Assembly (NCBI GenBank): GCA_017559445.1
Contig: JAFYSJ010000037.1
Coordinates: forward strand, 1-43,270
Direction: 5' to 3'
DNA from: Clostridia bacterium
GTDB taxonomy: Bacteria; Bacillota; Clostridia; RGIG7378
Length of the DNA stretch: 43,270 bases
The translations under genes were made by a program, and so were the position numbers. Under the pieces are notes generated by a model. It saw nothing but the letters and a program-made list of their open reading frames with translations. It was not told where the DNA came from and did not search any database. Below, piece after piece: positions 16,135 through 26,200 of the stretch. The stretch's first letter is position 1, and every line of letters starts with the position of its first letter.

Positions 16135-16208
16135 TGCGAAATGGTGTAACGGTAGCACTACTGACTCTGACTCAGTCTGTTGGGGTTCGAATCCCTATTT
16201 CGCAGCCA
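16135..16208 (+). tRNA. tRNA-Gln (anticodon CTG)
   Basis: 74 nt with genome-encoded CCA. Acceptor TGCGAAA/TTTCGCA, D arm GTGT/GCAC, anticodon stem ACTGA/TCAGT enclosing CTCTGAC, so the anticodon is CTG, reading CAG codons. T arm TGGGG/CCCTA with loop TTCGAAT. All arms pair. It is alone, with its own promoter and terminator. Confidence 0.95.
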
Positions 16209-16210
16209 TA

Positions 16211-16240
16211 AGCACTTGCTAGTTTAGCAGGTGCTTTTTT
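16211..16240 (+). terminator. Terminator of tRNA-Gln
   Basis: AGCACTTGCTA (16211-16221) and TAGCAGGTGCT (16225-16235), 11-bp stem with one G-T pair, loop GTT, then six T. Confidence 0.9.
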
Positions 16241-16303
16241 ATTTTTCTAAATACATGTTTTTTGACGTTTTAAGCCATATTTTGCATATTCCGTCATAGG
16301 CAG

Positions 16304-16331
16304 TTGATTACTGCCACAATCATGATATAAT
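16304..16331 (+). promoter_or_regulatory. Promoter of the Mn riboswitch-mntP transcript
   Basis: TTGATT at 16304-16309, 16-base spacer, TATAAT at 16326-16331. The predicted start falls at the first bases of the riboswitch. Confidence 0.75.
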
Positions 16332-16337
16332 TTGTAA

Positions 16338-16481
16338 GGTCATGAGGGAGTAATTAGCGCGCAAGCGTTACAAGTCAACATCCTGCCGTAGAGGCTGGCT
16401 TGTATTAAATAATGAGACTCACGTACAGTTTTTGCTGTGCCTGGGTCGTTTAGTAACCAGGTATAGCACCTGGATTTTTTT
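16338..16481 (+). ncRNA. yybP-ykoY manganese riboswitch
   Basis: The leader has the two conserved internal-loop strands of this class: GGGAGTA at 16345-16351 and AATGAGACTC at 16411-16420, separated by the expected GCGCAAGCG hairpin and a GTCAACATCC-type segment. The 3' side ends in an expression platform with a terminator at 16457-16481. A CCTGGG at 16440-16445 could pair in competition with the terminator arm. Mn2+ binding is known to favour the read-through form. It sits directly ahead of mntP, the classic gene for this riboswitch. Confidence 0.88.
16457..16481 (+). terminator. Riboswitch-controlled terminator
   Basis: CCAGGT (16457-16462) and ACCTGG (16468-16473), loop ATAGC, then seven T. 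Stops transcription before mntP when the aptamer is empty (inferred from the class). Confidence 0.8.
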
Positions 16482-16498
16482 GTTTTAAGGAGAAAAAT

Positions 16499-17080
16499 AT
16501 GAGCATTTACGACATCTTGCTACTTGCTTTGGGATTGTCTGCAGACGCTTTTGCAGTAGCTTTGTGCAAGGGAACAGCGCTCAAAAAGGTTAAGCTTAAG
16601 CATTGCCTTATTGTTGGCCTATGGTTCGGTGGTTTCCAGGGACTTATGCCTGTAATTGGTTATTTTGCAGGATCCACATTTAGCCAGTATGTTAGCAAGT
16701 TTGCCCCATACATTGCATTTGTTTTGCTTGGTCTTATTGGTGGCAACATGATCAAGGAAGCATTGTCTAAGGACGACGATGATGAGTGCGCAGATTGCAC
16801 ATTGGGATTCAAGACCATGCTTATGATGGCAATTGCTACTAGCATAGATGCATTGTCAGTTGGCGTAACATTCTCTGTAACATTGGATTCTATTGCACAT
16901 ATGTTTATGGCTTCCGGTGTAATCGCAGTTGTTACATTCATAATTTCTGCTATTGGTGTCAAGATTGGCAGTGTTAGCGGTACATGGGCTAAGGATAAGG
17001 CTGAACTCATTGGAGGAACAGTGCTTATTTTGTTAGGACTCAAGATTTTGCTTGAGGGATTAGGCGTTATAAATTTCTAG
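16499..17080 (+). CDS. mntP: Manganese efflux pump MntP
   Basis: 193 residues, six predicted membrane spans in two three-helix halves. Each half carries the family motif: LSADAFAVAL near the N-terminus and TSIDALSVG in the middle; the aspartates in these are required for Mn2+ export in studied members. The loop between halves is acidic (DDDDE). Ribosome site AAGGAG at 16487-16492. It is controlled by the upstream riboswitch and probably cotranscribed with the P-type ATPase gene that starts 10 bases downstream. Confidence 0.95.
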   Translation: MSIYDILLLALGLSADAFAVALCKGTALKKVKLKHCLIVGLWFGGFQGLMPVIGYFAGSTFSQYVSKFAPYIAFVLLGLIGGNMIKEALSKDDDDECADCTLGFKTMLMMAIATSIDALSVGVTFSVTLDSIAHMFMASGVIAVVTFIISAIGVKIGSVSGTWAKDKAELIGGTVLILLGLKILLEGLGVINF

Positions 17081-17090
17081 GAGAAGGCAA

Positions 17091-19748
17091 ATGAAATCTT
17101 ACTACGGCGAAAAGATTGATTTGGTTTTGGAGCAGTTAGAAACTGGTCTCCACGGTTTAACAGAAAACGAAGCAGCTAATAGGCTGGAGAAAAATGGCCC
17201 CAATGCTTTGGCAGAGGCAGACAAAAAGACTTTGCTTGCCAAATTCATTGAGCAGTTCAAGGACGTAATGATTATCGTCCTTTTGGTGGCCGCTGTTATC
17301 TCTGGCATTTTGGCTGTTGTAGAACATAACTACGCAGACTTAGTGGACAGTGGCATTATTTTGGCCATTGTCCTTTTAAATGCAATCATTGGATTGGTTC
17401 AGGAAAACAAGGCAGAGGCTGCCATGGATGCTATGAAGAACATGAACAAGCCATTTGCAAAGGTTATACGTCAGGGAGTACAGAGACAGATCAAGAGCGA
17501 AGAATTGGTTGTGGGCGACTTGGTTGTATTAGAGGCAGGAGATAGCGTTCCGGCCGATGTTCGACTTGTTGAGTCTGCATCCCTTAAGATTGAGGAATCT
17601 GCCTTAACAGGCGAATCTGTGCCTGTAGAAAAGGATGCCCATGCTGTTGTGGCAGAGGATGCTCCTTTGGGTGACAGACTTAATATGGCATACAGTAGTG
17701 GCGCAGTAACATACGGTCGAGGCAAGGGTATCGTAGTTGCCACAGGTATGGATACAGAGGTTGGTAAGATTGCAGAAATGCTTTCCGAAAACGACGAAGA
17801 GGAAACACCTCTCCAGCAGCAGTTGGACAAGACAGCCAAGATGTTGTCTGTGATTGTAATCGTAATTGCGATTATCATATTCGCAGCCAATGTAATTAGA
17901 GAAGTTTCAACTCTTGGCGCTGTTGGTACAGACACAATTATCGCAGCCTTTATGACAGCTGTTGCCATTGCAGTAGCAGCTATTCCAGAAGGTTTGCCTG
18001 CAGTTGTAACAATCGTTTTGGCAATGGGAGTACAGCGTATGGCTAAGAAGAGGGCTATAGTCAAAAATTTGCCCTCTGTAGAGACTTTGGGTTGTTGCGA
18101 GATAATCTGCTCAGATAAGACAGGCACCCTTACTCTTAACAAAATGACAGTCCGTAGAATGTGGACATTAGACAAGTCTGCATCTAGCGAAGATTCCTTG
18201 GAGGATCAAGCTTTTGAGCTTCCAACAAGAGTTTTTGCCCTTTGCAACGACACACAGGAAGGCGCAGGTGAGGAGGGTGTTAAGCTCCTTGGAGACCCCA
18301 CAGAAACTGCCCTTGTACAGTACCTTTTGGACAGAGGTCAGAACTTTGGCAAACTTAAGGAACAGTGGCAGCGAATTGATGAAATGCCCTTTGACTCCGA
18401 GAGAAAGCTCATGACCACTGTTAACAAAAAAGGCGATCAGTTAGTGGCTCACGTAAAGGGTGCTCCTGATATGCTTATTCCTCGTTGTAATAAGATTTGG
18501 ACATTGGATGGCATCAGGGACATTACAGTAGAGGATATTGCTAAGATTACAGAGGCCAATAGTGAAATGGCTTCCCAGGCTCTTAGAGTTTTGGCCAGCG
18601 CCATTAAGCTTGATAACTTAGATGACAGAAACAACTTAGAGCAGGACCTTGTGTTCGTGGGACTTGTGGGTATGATTGACCCACCTAGACCTGAGGTTAA
18701 GGAGGCAGTTCGTATTTGTAAGCAGGCAGGTATGAGACCTCTTATGATTACAGGCGACCACAAGGACACAGCCGCTGCCATTGCCGCAGATATTGGTATA
18801 TTGGAGCCAGGTCATAAGGTTATGACTGGCGCAGAGATTGACGCTTTATCAGACGAAGAGTTTGCCAACATTATCGAGGAGTACTCCGTATTTGCTAGAG
18901 TTAGCCCAGAGAACAAGGTTCGCATTGTCAAGGCATATAAGGCCAAGGATAGGATTGTTGCTATGACAGGTGATGGCGTAAATGACGCTCCATCTATTAA
19001 GGCTGCAGATATTGGAATTGGCATGGGTATCACAGGTACAGACGTATCTAAGGGCGCCGCAGATATGGTTTTGGCAGATGACAACTTTGCTACAATTATC
19101 GGAGCGGTAGAAGAGGGACGTAAGATTTACGCAAATATCAAAAAGGCAGTGCAGTTCTTGCTTTCTGCCAACGTGGCCGAAGTTCTTTGCTTGTTCATTG
19201 TAAGCGTTTTCCTTGGCAAGGATTTCTTGACACCTGTTATGATCCTTTGGGTTAACCTTGTTACTGATTCTTTGCCAGCTTTGGCACTTGGCGTTGAGCC
19301 TGCAGAAAGCGACGTAATGTCACATAAGCCTCGAAAGTCTGGTGGCAGCTTGTTCGCAGGCAAGACTGGTATCAACATTGGTATTCAGGGAGCTCTTCAG
19401 ACAGTGCTTGTTTTGGCCAGCTATATGATTGGCCTTAAGGTATATGGTAACGAGCATGTTGGTATCACAATGGCATTTGTTTCTTTGGCCATGATCCAGC
19501 TGTTCCATGCATATAACATGAGATCTGAAACTCACTCTATTTTTACTAAGAAGTTCTTCCAGAACAGACTTATGAACTTGTCCTTTGTGGTGGGTGCAGC
19601 CCTTATGGTAGCAGTAATGTTCATCCCTGGAATTAGAAACTTGTTCGACGCTGTGAGCTTGACTGGCATGCAGTGGGTATGGTCTTTGATCTGTGCCTTT
19701 GCCATTATTCCAGTGGTTGAGATTCAAAAAATAATAGAGCGAAAATAG
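17091..19748 (+). CDS. SERCA-like P-type cation ATPase (Ca2+/Mn2+ export)
   Basis: 885 residues, membrane ion pump. It has an N-terminal cation-ATPase domain, the actuator motif LTGESVP, IPEGLPA in membrane span 4, the phosphorylation site CSDKTGTLT, KGAPD in the nucleotide domain, and the hinge MTGDGVNDAPS. The calcium-site residues of SERCA are all visible: the Glu of PEGL, Asn and Glu in SANVAEVL (span 5), and Asn, Thr and Asp in VNLVTDSLPALALG (span 6). Family members move Ca2+, and several also Mn2+. Being behind a Mn riboswitch and mntP, Mn2+ export is the likely physiological role (inference; known precedents are Mn-exporting P-type ATPases under the same riboswitch class). No terminator is evident after it. 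Confidence 0.93.
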   Translation: MKSYYGEKIDLVLEQLETGLHGLTENEAANRLEKNGPNALAEADKKTLLAKFIEQFKDVMIIVLLVAAVISGILAVVEHNYADLVDSGIILAIVLLNAIIGLVQENKAEAAMDAMKNMNKPFAKVIRQGVQRQIKSEELVVGDLVVLEAGDSVPADVRLVESASLKIEESALTGESVPVEKDAHAVVAEDAPLGDRLNMAYSSGAVTYGRGKGIVVATGMDTEVGKIAEMLSENDEEETPLQQQLDKTAKMLSVIVIVIAIIIFAANVIREVSTLGAVGTDTIIAAFMTAVAIAVAAIPEGLPAVVTIVLAMGVQRMAKKRAIVKNLPSVETLGCCEIICSDKTGTLTLNKMTVRRMWTLDKSASSEDSLEDQAFELPTRVFALCNDTQEGAGEEGVKLLGDPTETALVQYLLDRGQNFGKLKEQWQRIDEMPFDSERKLMTTVNKKGDQLVAHVKGAPDMLIPRCNKIWTLDGIRDITVEDIAKITEANSEMASQALRVLASAIKLDNLDDRNNLEQDLVFVGLVGMIDPPRPEVKEAVRICKQAGMRPLMITGDHKDTAAAIAADIGILEPGHKVMTGAEIDALSDEEFANIIEEYSVFARVSPENKVRIVKAYKAKDRIVAMTGDGVNDAPSIKAADIGIGMGITGTDVSKGAADMVLADDNFATIIGAVEEGRKIYANIKKAVQFLLSANVAEVLCLFIVSVFLGKDFLTPVMILWVNLVTDSLPALALGVEPAESDVMSHKPRKSGGSLFAGKTGINIGIQGALQTVLVLASYMIGLKVYGNEHVGITMAFVSLAMIQLFHAYNMRSETHSIFTKKFFQNRLMNLSFVVGAALMVAVMFIPGIRNLFDAVSLTGMQWVWSLICAFAIIPVVEIQKIIERK

Positions 19749-19815
19749 AGGTTCCAAGGGGTGGAGAAAGAGGTCCGAGAATAATTAGTACTGTAGCATA
19801 TAGACTATAGGCAAT

Positions 19816-19845
19816 TTGACAGAAGACTTTCACAAGTTATATAAT
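19816..19845 (+). promoter_or_regulatory. Promoter of the RHS toxin gene
   Basis: Consensus TTGACA at 19816-19821, 18-base spacer, TATAAT at 19840-19845. The leader of about 65 nt includes ATGCA-TTTC-TGCAT and an AAGGAG ribosome site. Confidence 0.75.
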
Positions 19846-19918
19846 GCTAACATATTAGAACCAATATAGTTATTATGCATTTCTGCATGGGGTCCGCCCT
19901 AGTGGCAAGGAGATAGTT

Positions 19919-22900
19919 ATGGGTAAGCGTTTATTCTCTAAGGTCCTTTCCGTTATTTTGGTTGTTTCTTTATTAATGACATCTGTGTCATTTCAAACCT
20001 TTGCTCAAAGCAATAATGAATTAGATATTCCTCTATCAGAACTTCAGAATATTAATCCGGTGGGGCCAATTGCTAGTGGCAGCATATATTATCCAACGTT
20101 TGTTAATCAATACTCATGGGATGAATCTTTAGAGGATGCTTATGTTTTAGGAGAACTCTTAGATCTTAGAACAGAGTCAAGTAAAACATATCAGCTATCT
20201 AATGGCGTTAACATGGTTTTAAGCTATGGAGATGCTATTCATAAAATGGAGAATGGGCAGTGGAAAGATATAACCACTAGCTTCACTCTGCGAAATGGCA
20301 TGTATACTACTAATTCAGAGGTTGAAATCTCCATTCCACAAGATATTGCAACAGGTACTACAACACTTGCACATAATGGATATTCTCTTAGTCTGGCCTT
20401 TTTAGGTCAGATTTCTGTTTCTTCTGGAAAGGAAACTAGAGGTCTAGTAGCAAAGGAGAAGGAAATTACTATCTCTTCCACTGAAAAGATGACCCTGGAG
20501 ACACTTAGCAACTCTAAGGTAAAAATAGACACAAATAATTTAACTTCTGTTGAAGGTCTTAAAGTAACAGAGATTCAGGATCATTTCTTGGATAACATGT
20601 ATGAAGCAGCAACATATAAGGATGTATTTAATGGCGTAGATTTAGAATATGTTGTTACTCATAAGGGAATTAAGGAATCTATTGTTATTGAAAGCCTTTC
20701 TGTAGCTACAAGCAAATATGCATATAGTATAGAAGTGGATGGAGTTGCATTAAGACTTCAGGAGGATAACACAATTTTTGCATATAGCAATGAGGATGGT
20801 ACAGAGGTATTTCGTTTATCTGCTCCATACTTAGAAGATAATAATGGAGATGTGTCTACAGATATCGTTGTAACACTTACGGAGACAGCAGATAACACAT
20901 ATATTCTGCAATATAATTTACCTCTTGATTGGTTAAAGACAGCAGCATTCCCAGTTGTATTGGATCCAACAGTTTCTGCTGTATCTACAAATACTACAAT
21001 TGAAGATATTGCAGTGGCAGAGACCAATAGCGACCTTGATACATTTGGATACAACGTTATGTATCTAAGAGCTGGTAATAGTTCCTACTATGGTAGAATT
21101 AGATCCTTCGTTAAGTTTAACGAGTTGCCATATCTAACCTCTGCAGATGTAGTTGTAGACGCAACATTAAAGCTATATAACCCATTGTCTGAGTCTGCTT
21201 CCATGGTAATAGATGTGCATAAGGTAACAGAAAATTGGGTGTCAAATACTAATGGTGTAAGCATGAACTGGTCAACTCAGCCAGATTTCTCTAACGTTAT
21301 ACAGGATTACCAGGTGGTAACAGGAGTTGACTATTATGAGTGGGATATCACAGATATTGCCAGGGACTGGTTTGCTACAGGAAATAATACAGGTGTTGCA
21401 ATTACTGCACATGATGAATCAACAGTAACAACACAGAAGAAATTCTATTCATCAGATATAGACAATCATATGCAATATCCTCTATTAACGCTGTTTTATA
21501 TAAATAATACAGGTTTAGAGAGTTATTGGGACTATACAGAGGTATCAGCTAAGAGAGCTGGCACAGGATATATTAATCACTTCTCAGGTAACCTTGTATG
21601 GGTACACCAGGACTTGGGATACGATGGTAACAGAGCTCCAGTATTTGTTAGTCACGTATATAATGCAAATGATTCTTTGGACAATAGGTTTGGATTAGGT
21701 TATGGCTGGAGAACAAACTATAACCAGTTGGTTTATCAATTAGAGGATTACGATATCTATGTATGGGAAGATGAGGATGGTACACGACATTATTTTGAGT
21801 ATCCAGACGAATCAAATGTATATACAGATACAGACGGCTTAGGACTAAGCCTTACTAGGATTGCATCTGGAACATCATATACATACACCATAACAGATTC
21901 TAGTGGTAATGTAAGTAAATTTGATAATTTAGGTAGATTAGTCCAGATTTCAGATAATCAGACACACAAGTCTTATATATACATTAACTATAAATCATCT
22001 GTAGCAACTTCTGCAGATAGATATAAGATTAGCAGCATAGAAGATGGCGTAGCTAGAGAGTACATGTTCTCTTATAGTTCATCTACAGGTTTGCTTTCCT
22101 ATATTAAATTCTATGGAATTACAGGTGGAGAGCTAAATAGAGTTAGCTATAGTTATAACAGTAAAAGTGAGTTAACCGACGTAACATACAGTAATGGTGC
22201 TGGAGAAACATTCTTTGGATATGGAGCAAACCATTTACTTAGTATGGTTATGGAGAATTGTGAGTATAGATTAAACTTTACTTACAACACAACTGTTGCT
22301 GGCTTACCAAATAGAATTGTAAAGGTTCGAGAGGCAGATAATACAGATCTCGATTCTGAAGCAACAGAGGATGGAGGCTATATTACATTTAAGTATGGCC
22401 ATAATGAGACTAAGTTTACAGATAGGGCTGGTAGAACATTAATCAGTCAGTTTAACTATTGGGGCAATACAATCTGTATTCAGGACGATCAAGGCAATGC
22501 CACATATTATAGCTATTCTAATAATAAAGCAAATAGTGCTGAAACAATGAACCAGCTGAGATTGTCATCTAACCTACAAAATACTGTAGGTAATCACATG
22601 ATACAGCCAAGCATTCAATATTATGATGACTACTGGTATTCAGTCACAGGAAATACAGATGGTACAAGAACAGATGGAACAATCTCTCATACCGGAAAGA
22701 GATCCATTGCTCTAACTAAAACAACTGCATCTGCGACAGCAAATGCTATGTATTCTGATGTGATGAGTGTATCTCCAGGTCAGACTGTAACTTTTTCAGC
22801 ATACGTTAATACAACGGGCCTTTCTGAAGATGGATTTTATTTAGGTGTTGGAACAAGTATAAGCACTGCAATTAGGAGTGAAAAGATAACTAATACAGAG

Positions 22901-25900
22901 GGTCAGTGGGAAAGGTTTGAAGTAACATATAAGAATGAGACTACTTCTACACAATCTCTTCGTCCATACATTATCCAGTATGGTACAGGTACTATCTGTA
23001 TAGATTCAGTACAGCTTGAAAGAGCAGAGTCAGCAAGCAGATTTAATTATATTGGAGATGGTGATTTTAGTAATGGTGGAACATCTACCTATTTTTCTAA
23101 TTGGATCCCTAGAAAAAATGATAGCAACGGCCGTACTTCAATTACAAGAGTGAATATATCTAGTGCAATATCCGGAGCAAGTAGTCCGGCTAAGGTCTTG
23201 GATAATTATTGCATGAAGATTGTAGGAGATCCAACAGCCAGACTATATGCATACCAAACAATATATGTTAGTGGAAATCAAGGCGATAGCTATGTTCTAG
23301 GTGGTTGGGCAAAGGGAGACTCTGCACCACTTATAGAGGGAACTAATAGAACCTTTGGACTTCAAATTGAGTTTTTAAATAACAATAAAGTAGTAAATAC
23401 AACATCCGTATCCTTTAATCCAGATATGGATTCTACAGACTTGTGGCAATTTGTATCTACTGCAGCTGTTGCAGAGGGCACATATACATCTATTAGAGTT
23501 ACAGTACAGTATGACTATAATGTGAATACTGCTTATTTTGATGGAATCCAGCTCTTTAAAGAAGGATTTGGAACCGTATATGGTTACGGTGAAGAAGAAT
23601 TGTCAGATGACGAGTTAGACATGACAAGTATGACTGACGCTAATGGCAATAGAATGGAGATTGAGTATGAGAATAATTTGCCTGTTAGCTCAAAAGACAA
23701 CCAGGGTAATCAGACAACCTATGTGTACGATTCAAAGGGCAATTTGACAAAAGAAATTGATTCCGATGGTGTTATATACAAATATGAATATAACAGTTTT
23801 GGTCAGGTAACTCAGACTACAATTACAAACCCTGCAGATGGTACAGTATTAACAAGCATTACAGAATATACTCCAAATGGAAACTACGTATTATCCGAGA
23901 CAGATACAGAAGGAAATACTACATATTATGAATATGATGAAAACACAGGACTTCTAAAATCAATCCAATATCCAGAGGACACTAGGGATACAAAGACAGA
24001 GTATATTTACAATAGTCAGTATAACCTTATTTCCACACGTAAGGGTAATGGAGATGGCACATATGTTACAGTAGATGCTACATATACAAGTGGCACTCAA
24101 ACAGGAATAACACATTCCAATACTGCAACAAAGTCAACTACATATACTCTGCAGTATTATAACTTTGATATTGTTAAGGCAATAAATGTCGGAAACAGAA
24201 CTCTGGCAAGCTATACATATACAAATCTTTACGATAGGGATTTAGCAAGCCTTACATATGGTAATGGTGCAACAGAGGAATATGTTTACGATAGCCAAGG
24301 TAGAGTTATTGAGGTGGAAAGCACAAGCGGAACATCCACAAAGACTCTTACATATACCTATGACTCATTCGGCAACATAATTAAGGAGGTAGATACAGAG
24401 GCAGGAGTAGAGAGAAGATATAAGTATTCTGAATCTGGTAGCATTATCCGTTATACAGAGAAAACTATCCAAGGCAATAACACAAAGTACGATGTTTACT
24501 ATGTGTATAACAACCTTGGTCAGTTAACTAAAGAAATCCACACAGTAGGAGGAAATACCTATACCTACACATATACTTATGACTCAAATGGTCAAAAGAT
24601 AGGTAGCAGTGTAGTAAAATTAAATTCCACACAACCTACAGTAACAGAGGAAATAGTGTATGACGAGCTTGGTAGACTTGAGGATATTCATGTTGTAGAA
24701 AATGGTGATTCTCCTGATACCGTTTACTATTCTGTTGGATATTATGAGGATAGCAATAGGGTGCAGAATTGGAGAATAGATGGTGGATTTATTAATCACA
24801 GCTATATTTATTCTTATGACGATAATGGAAATATCACAGAGATTGCATTCACCTCTCTTTATGGAAATGGTGATATATCCTACAGTTATGATGCATTAGG
24901 CCAGCTTATTAGAGTAAATGACCAGACACTTGGAACATCCGGTGAGACGTGGACCTACGCTTATGATCTTGGTGGTAATATCGTCTCTAAGAGTAGATAT
25001 GCCTATACAACAGGAACTCTAGGCACAGCCTTAGAGACAATCTCTTATACTTATGGTGATGATACTTGGGGCGATTTGCTTACTAGTTACAATGGACAAG
25101 CAATTACTTATGACCAAATTGGTAACCCATTAAGTGATGACACATGGAACTATACATGGGAATATGGTAGACAGTTAGCTGCACAGAGTAGTGGCAATAC
25201 TACTTGGACATATGATTATGATGCAAGTGGTCAGAGAATTTCAAGAACAGATAACAATACTACTTATGAGTATGGTTATTATGGTAGCACTTTGGTTTAT
25301 GAGAAGATAACTCAAGGTAATACAACTGTTGCCGAAATGTACATTACATATGGAGAGGCAGGTCCTCTGTATATTGAATATAACGGCACAATATACTACT
25401 ATATGCTCAATGCACAGGGAGATGTAGTTGGATTAACTGAGTGGGATGTAACACCTGCAGTTCTCTATACCTACAATGCATGGGGAGAGCTTGAGAGTAT
25501 TACTGGCAATCTTGCAGGTACTCTTGGTGTCCACAATCCATTGAGATACCGCGGATATGTCTACGACACAGAGACAGAGCAGTACTACCTAAACAGCAGA
25601 TACTATAACCCTGAGTGGGGCAGGTTTATTAACGCAGATGATATTGCCTTTTGTGGTGCTCCTGGTTCTATTACAAATTATAATTTATACACATATTGTC
25701 AAAATAATCCCATAAATTATTATGATAGCACAGGATATTTAGCTGCATCTGTTATGAGATTAACACAAGCATTTAGCATATCTGCTTTGTTTTCGGCTTA
25801 TGCAAGTGGACTATATACAGCTTTTTCTGCAACCTTAGCAAAGATTTCATTATATGTCACCGGTGTTTTATTGCCTAAGATTACAGCGATGTTTTGGTGG

Positions 25901-26200
25901 CAACCTTGGGCTATTGCAGGAATTGTTAGTGCCGCGGTTGTAATTGTAATTACTGCCGTAACAGTTTATACAAACACACAGGTTGCAAAAATTAATGAAA
26001 GCAACATGAATAAAACCGTGGAGGAAATTTTAAAAACAAAAAAGGGAAGCATAAAAAATGCTCCATTACCTCCAGGAGGTCCAAGTTGGAAAGACATATT
26101 AAAGAAGACATTGAGGGAAATAAAGGAACTTGCACAAAAGGGAAAGAAGGGTTATAAGGAAATCTATAAATTATTAACGGATGCGAGGTTTAATAGATGA
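19919..26200 (+). CDS. Secreted RHS/YD-repeat polymorphic toxin with carbohydrate-binding-like domains
   Basis: 2093 residues. Signal peptide at residues 1-30 (hydrophobic VLSVILVVSLLMTSV). Then a domain with the DNRLRE look (about 350-530: MYLRAG, LKLYNP, WDITDIARDWF), the RHS N-terminal strand region (~545-880), two jelly-roll carbohydrate-binding-like modules (~890-1220, each with a FSAYV- or GGWAKG-type core), and many YD repeats (~1240-1860, units like YTYDSFGNIIKE). The RHS core (~1873-1935) has RYYNPEWGRFINADD and NPINYYDSTGY. After it comes a variable 155-residue tip with a membrane-like segment (~1990-2017) and a short basic end (PPGGPSWKDILKK). By family knowledge the shell encloses the tip toxin. 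The toxin activity is not recognised. AT-rich codons set it apart from housekeeping neighbours. Confidence 0.9.
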   Translation: MGKRLFSKVLSVILVVSLLMTSVSFQTFAQSNNELDIPLSELQNINPVGPIASGSIYYPTFVNQYSWDESLEDAYVLGELLDLRTESSKTYQLSNGVNMVLSYGDAIHKMENGQWKDITTSFTLRNGMYTTNSEVEISIPQDIATGTTTLAHNGYSLSLAFLGQISVSSGKETRGLVAKEKEITISSTEKMTLETLSNSKVKIDTNNLTSVEGLKVTEIQDHFLDNMYEAATYKDVFNGVDLEYVVTHKGIKESIVIESLSVATSKYAYSIEVDGVALRLQEDNTIFAYSNEDGTEVFRLSAPYLEDNNGDVSTDIVVTLTETADNTYILQYNLPLDWLKTAAFPVVLDPTVSAVSTNTTIEDIAVAETNSDLDTFGYNVMYLRAGNSSYYGRIRSFVKFNELPYLTSADVVVDATLKLYNPLSESASMVIDVHKVTENWVSNTNGVSMNWSTQPDFSNVIQDYQVVTGVDYYEWDITDIARDWFATGNNTGVAITAHDESTVTTQKKFYSSDIDNHMQYPLLTLFYINNTGLESYWDYTEVSAKRAGTGYINHFSGNLVWVHQDLGYDGNRAPVFVSHVYNANDSLDNRFGLGYGWRTNYNQLVYQLEDYDIYVWEDEDGTRHYFEYPDESNVYTDTDGLGLSLTRIASGTSYTYTITDSSGNVSKFDNLGRLVQISDNQTHKSYIYINYKSSVATSADRYKISSIEDGVAREYMFSYSSSTGLLSYIKFYGITGGELNRVSYSYNSKSELTDVTYSNGAGETFFGYGANHLLSMVMENCEYRLNFTYNTTVAGLPNRIVKVREADNTDLDSEATEDGGYITFKYGHNETKFTDRAGRTLISQFNYWGNTICIQDDQGNATYYSYSNNKANSAETMNQLRLSSNLQNTVGNHMIQPSIQYYDDYWYSVTGNTDGTRTDGTISHTGKRSIALTKTTASATANAMYSDVMSVSPGQTVTFSAYVNTTGLSEDGFYLGVGTSISTAIRSEKITNTEGQWERFEVTYKNETTSTQSLRPYIIQYGTGTICIDSVQLERAESASRFNYIGDGDFSNGGTSTYFSNWIPRKNDSNGRTSITRVNISSAISGASSPAKVLDNYCMKIVGDPTARLYAYQTIYVSGNQGDSYVLGGWAKGDSAPLIEGTNRTFGLQIEFLNNNKVVNTTSVSFNPDMDSTDLWQFVSTAAVAEGTYTSIRVTVQYDYNVNTAYFDGIQLFKEGFGTVYGYGEEELSDDELDMTSMTDANGNRMEIEYENNLPVSSKDNQGNQTTYVYDSKGNLTKEIDSDGVIYKYEYNSFGQVTQTTITNPADGTVLTSITEYTPNGNYVLSETDTEGNTTYYEYDENTGLLKSIQYPEDTRDTKTEYIYNSQYNLISTRKGNGDGTYVTVDATYTSGTQTGITHSNTATKSTTYTLQYYNFDIVKAINVGNRTLASYTYTNLYDRDLASLTYGNGATEEYVYDSQGRVIEVESTSGTSTKTLTYTYDSFGNIIKEVDTEAGVERRYKYSESGSIIRYTEKTIQGNNTKYDVYYVYNNLGQLTKEIHTVGGNTYTYTYTYDSNGQKIGSSVVKLNSTQPTVTEEIVYDELGRLEDIHVVENGDSPDTVYYSVGYYEDSNRVQNWRIDGGFINHSYIYSYDDNGNITEIAFTSLYGNGDISYSYDALGQLIRVNDQTLGTSGETWTYAYDLGGNIVSKSRYAYTTGTLGTALETISYTYGDDTWGDLLTSYNGQAITYDQIGNPLSDDTWNYTWEYGRQLAAQSSGNTTWTYDYDASGQRISRTDNNTTYEYGYYGSTLVYEKITQGNTTVAEMYITYGEAGPLYIEYNGTIYYYMLNAQGDVVGLTEWDVTPAVLYTYNAWGELESITGNLAGTLGVHNPLRYRGYVYDTETEQYYLNSRYYNPEWGRFINADDIAFCGAPGSITNYNLYTYCQNNPINYYDSTGYLAASVMRLTQAFSISALFSAYASGLYTAFSATLAKISLYVTGVLLPKITAMFWWQPWAIAGIVSAAVVIVITAVTVYTNTQVAKINESNMNKTVEEILKTKKGSIKNAPLPPGGPSWKDILKKTLREIKELAQKGKKGYKEIYKLLTDARFNR

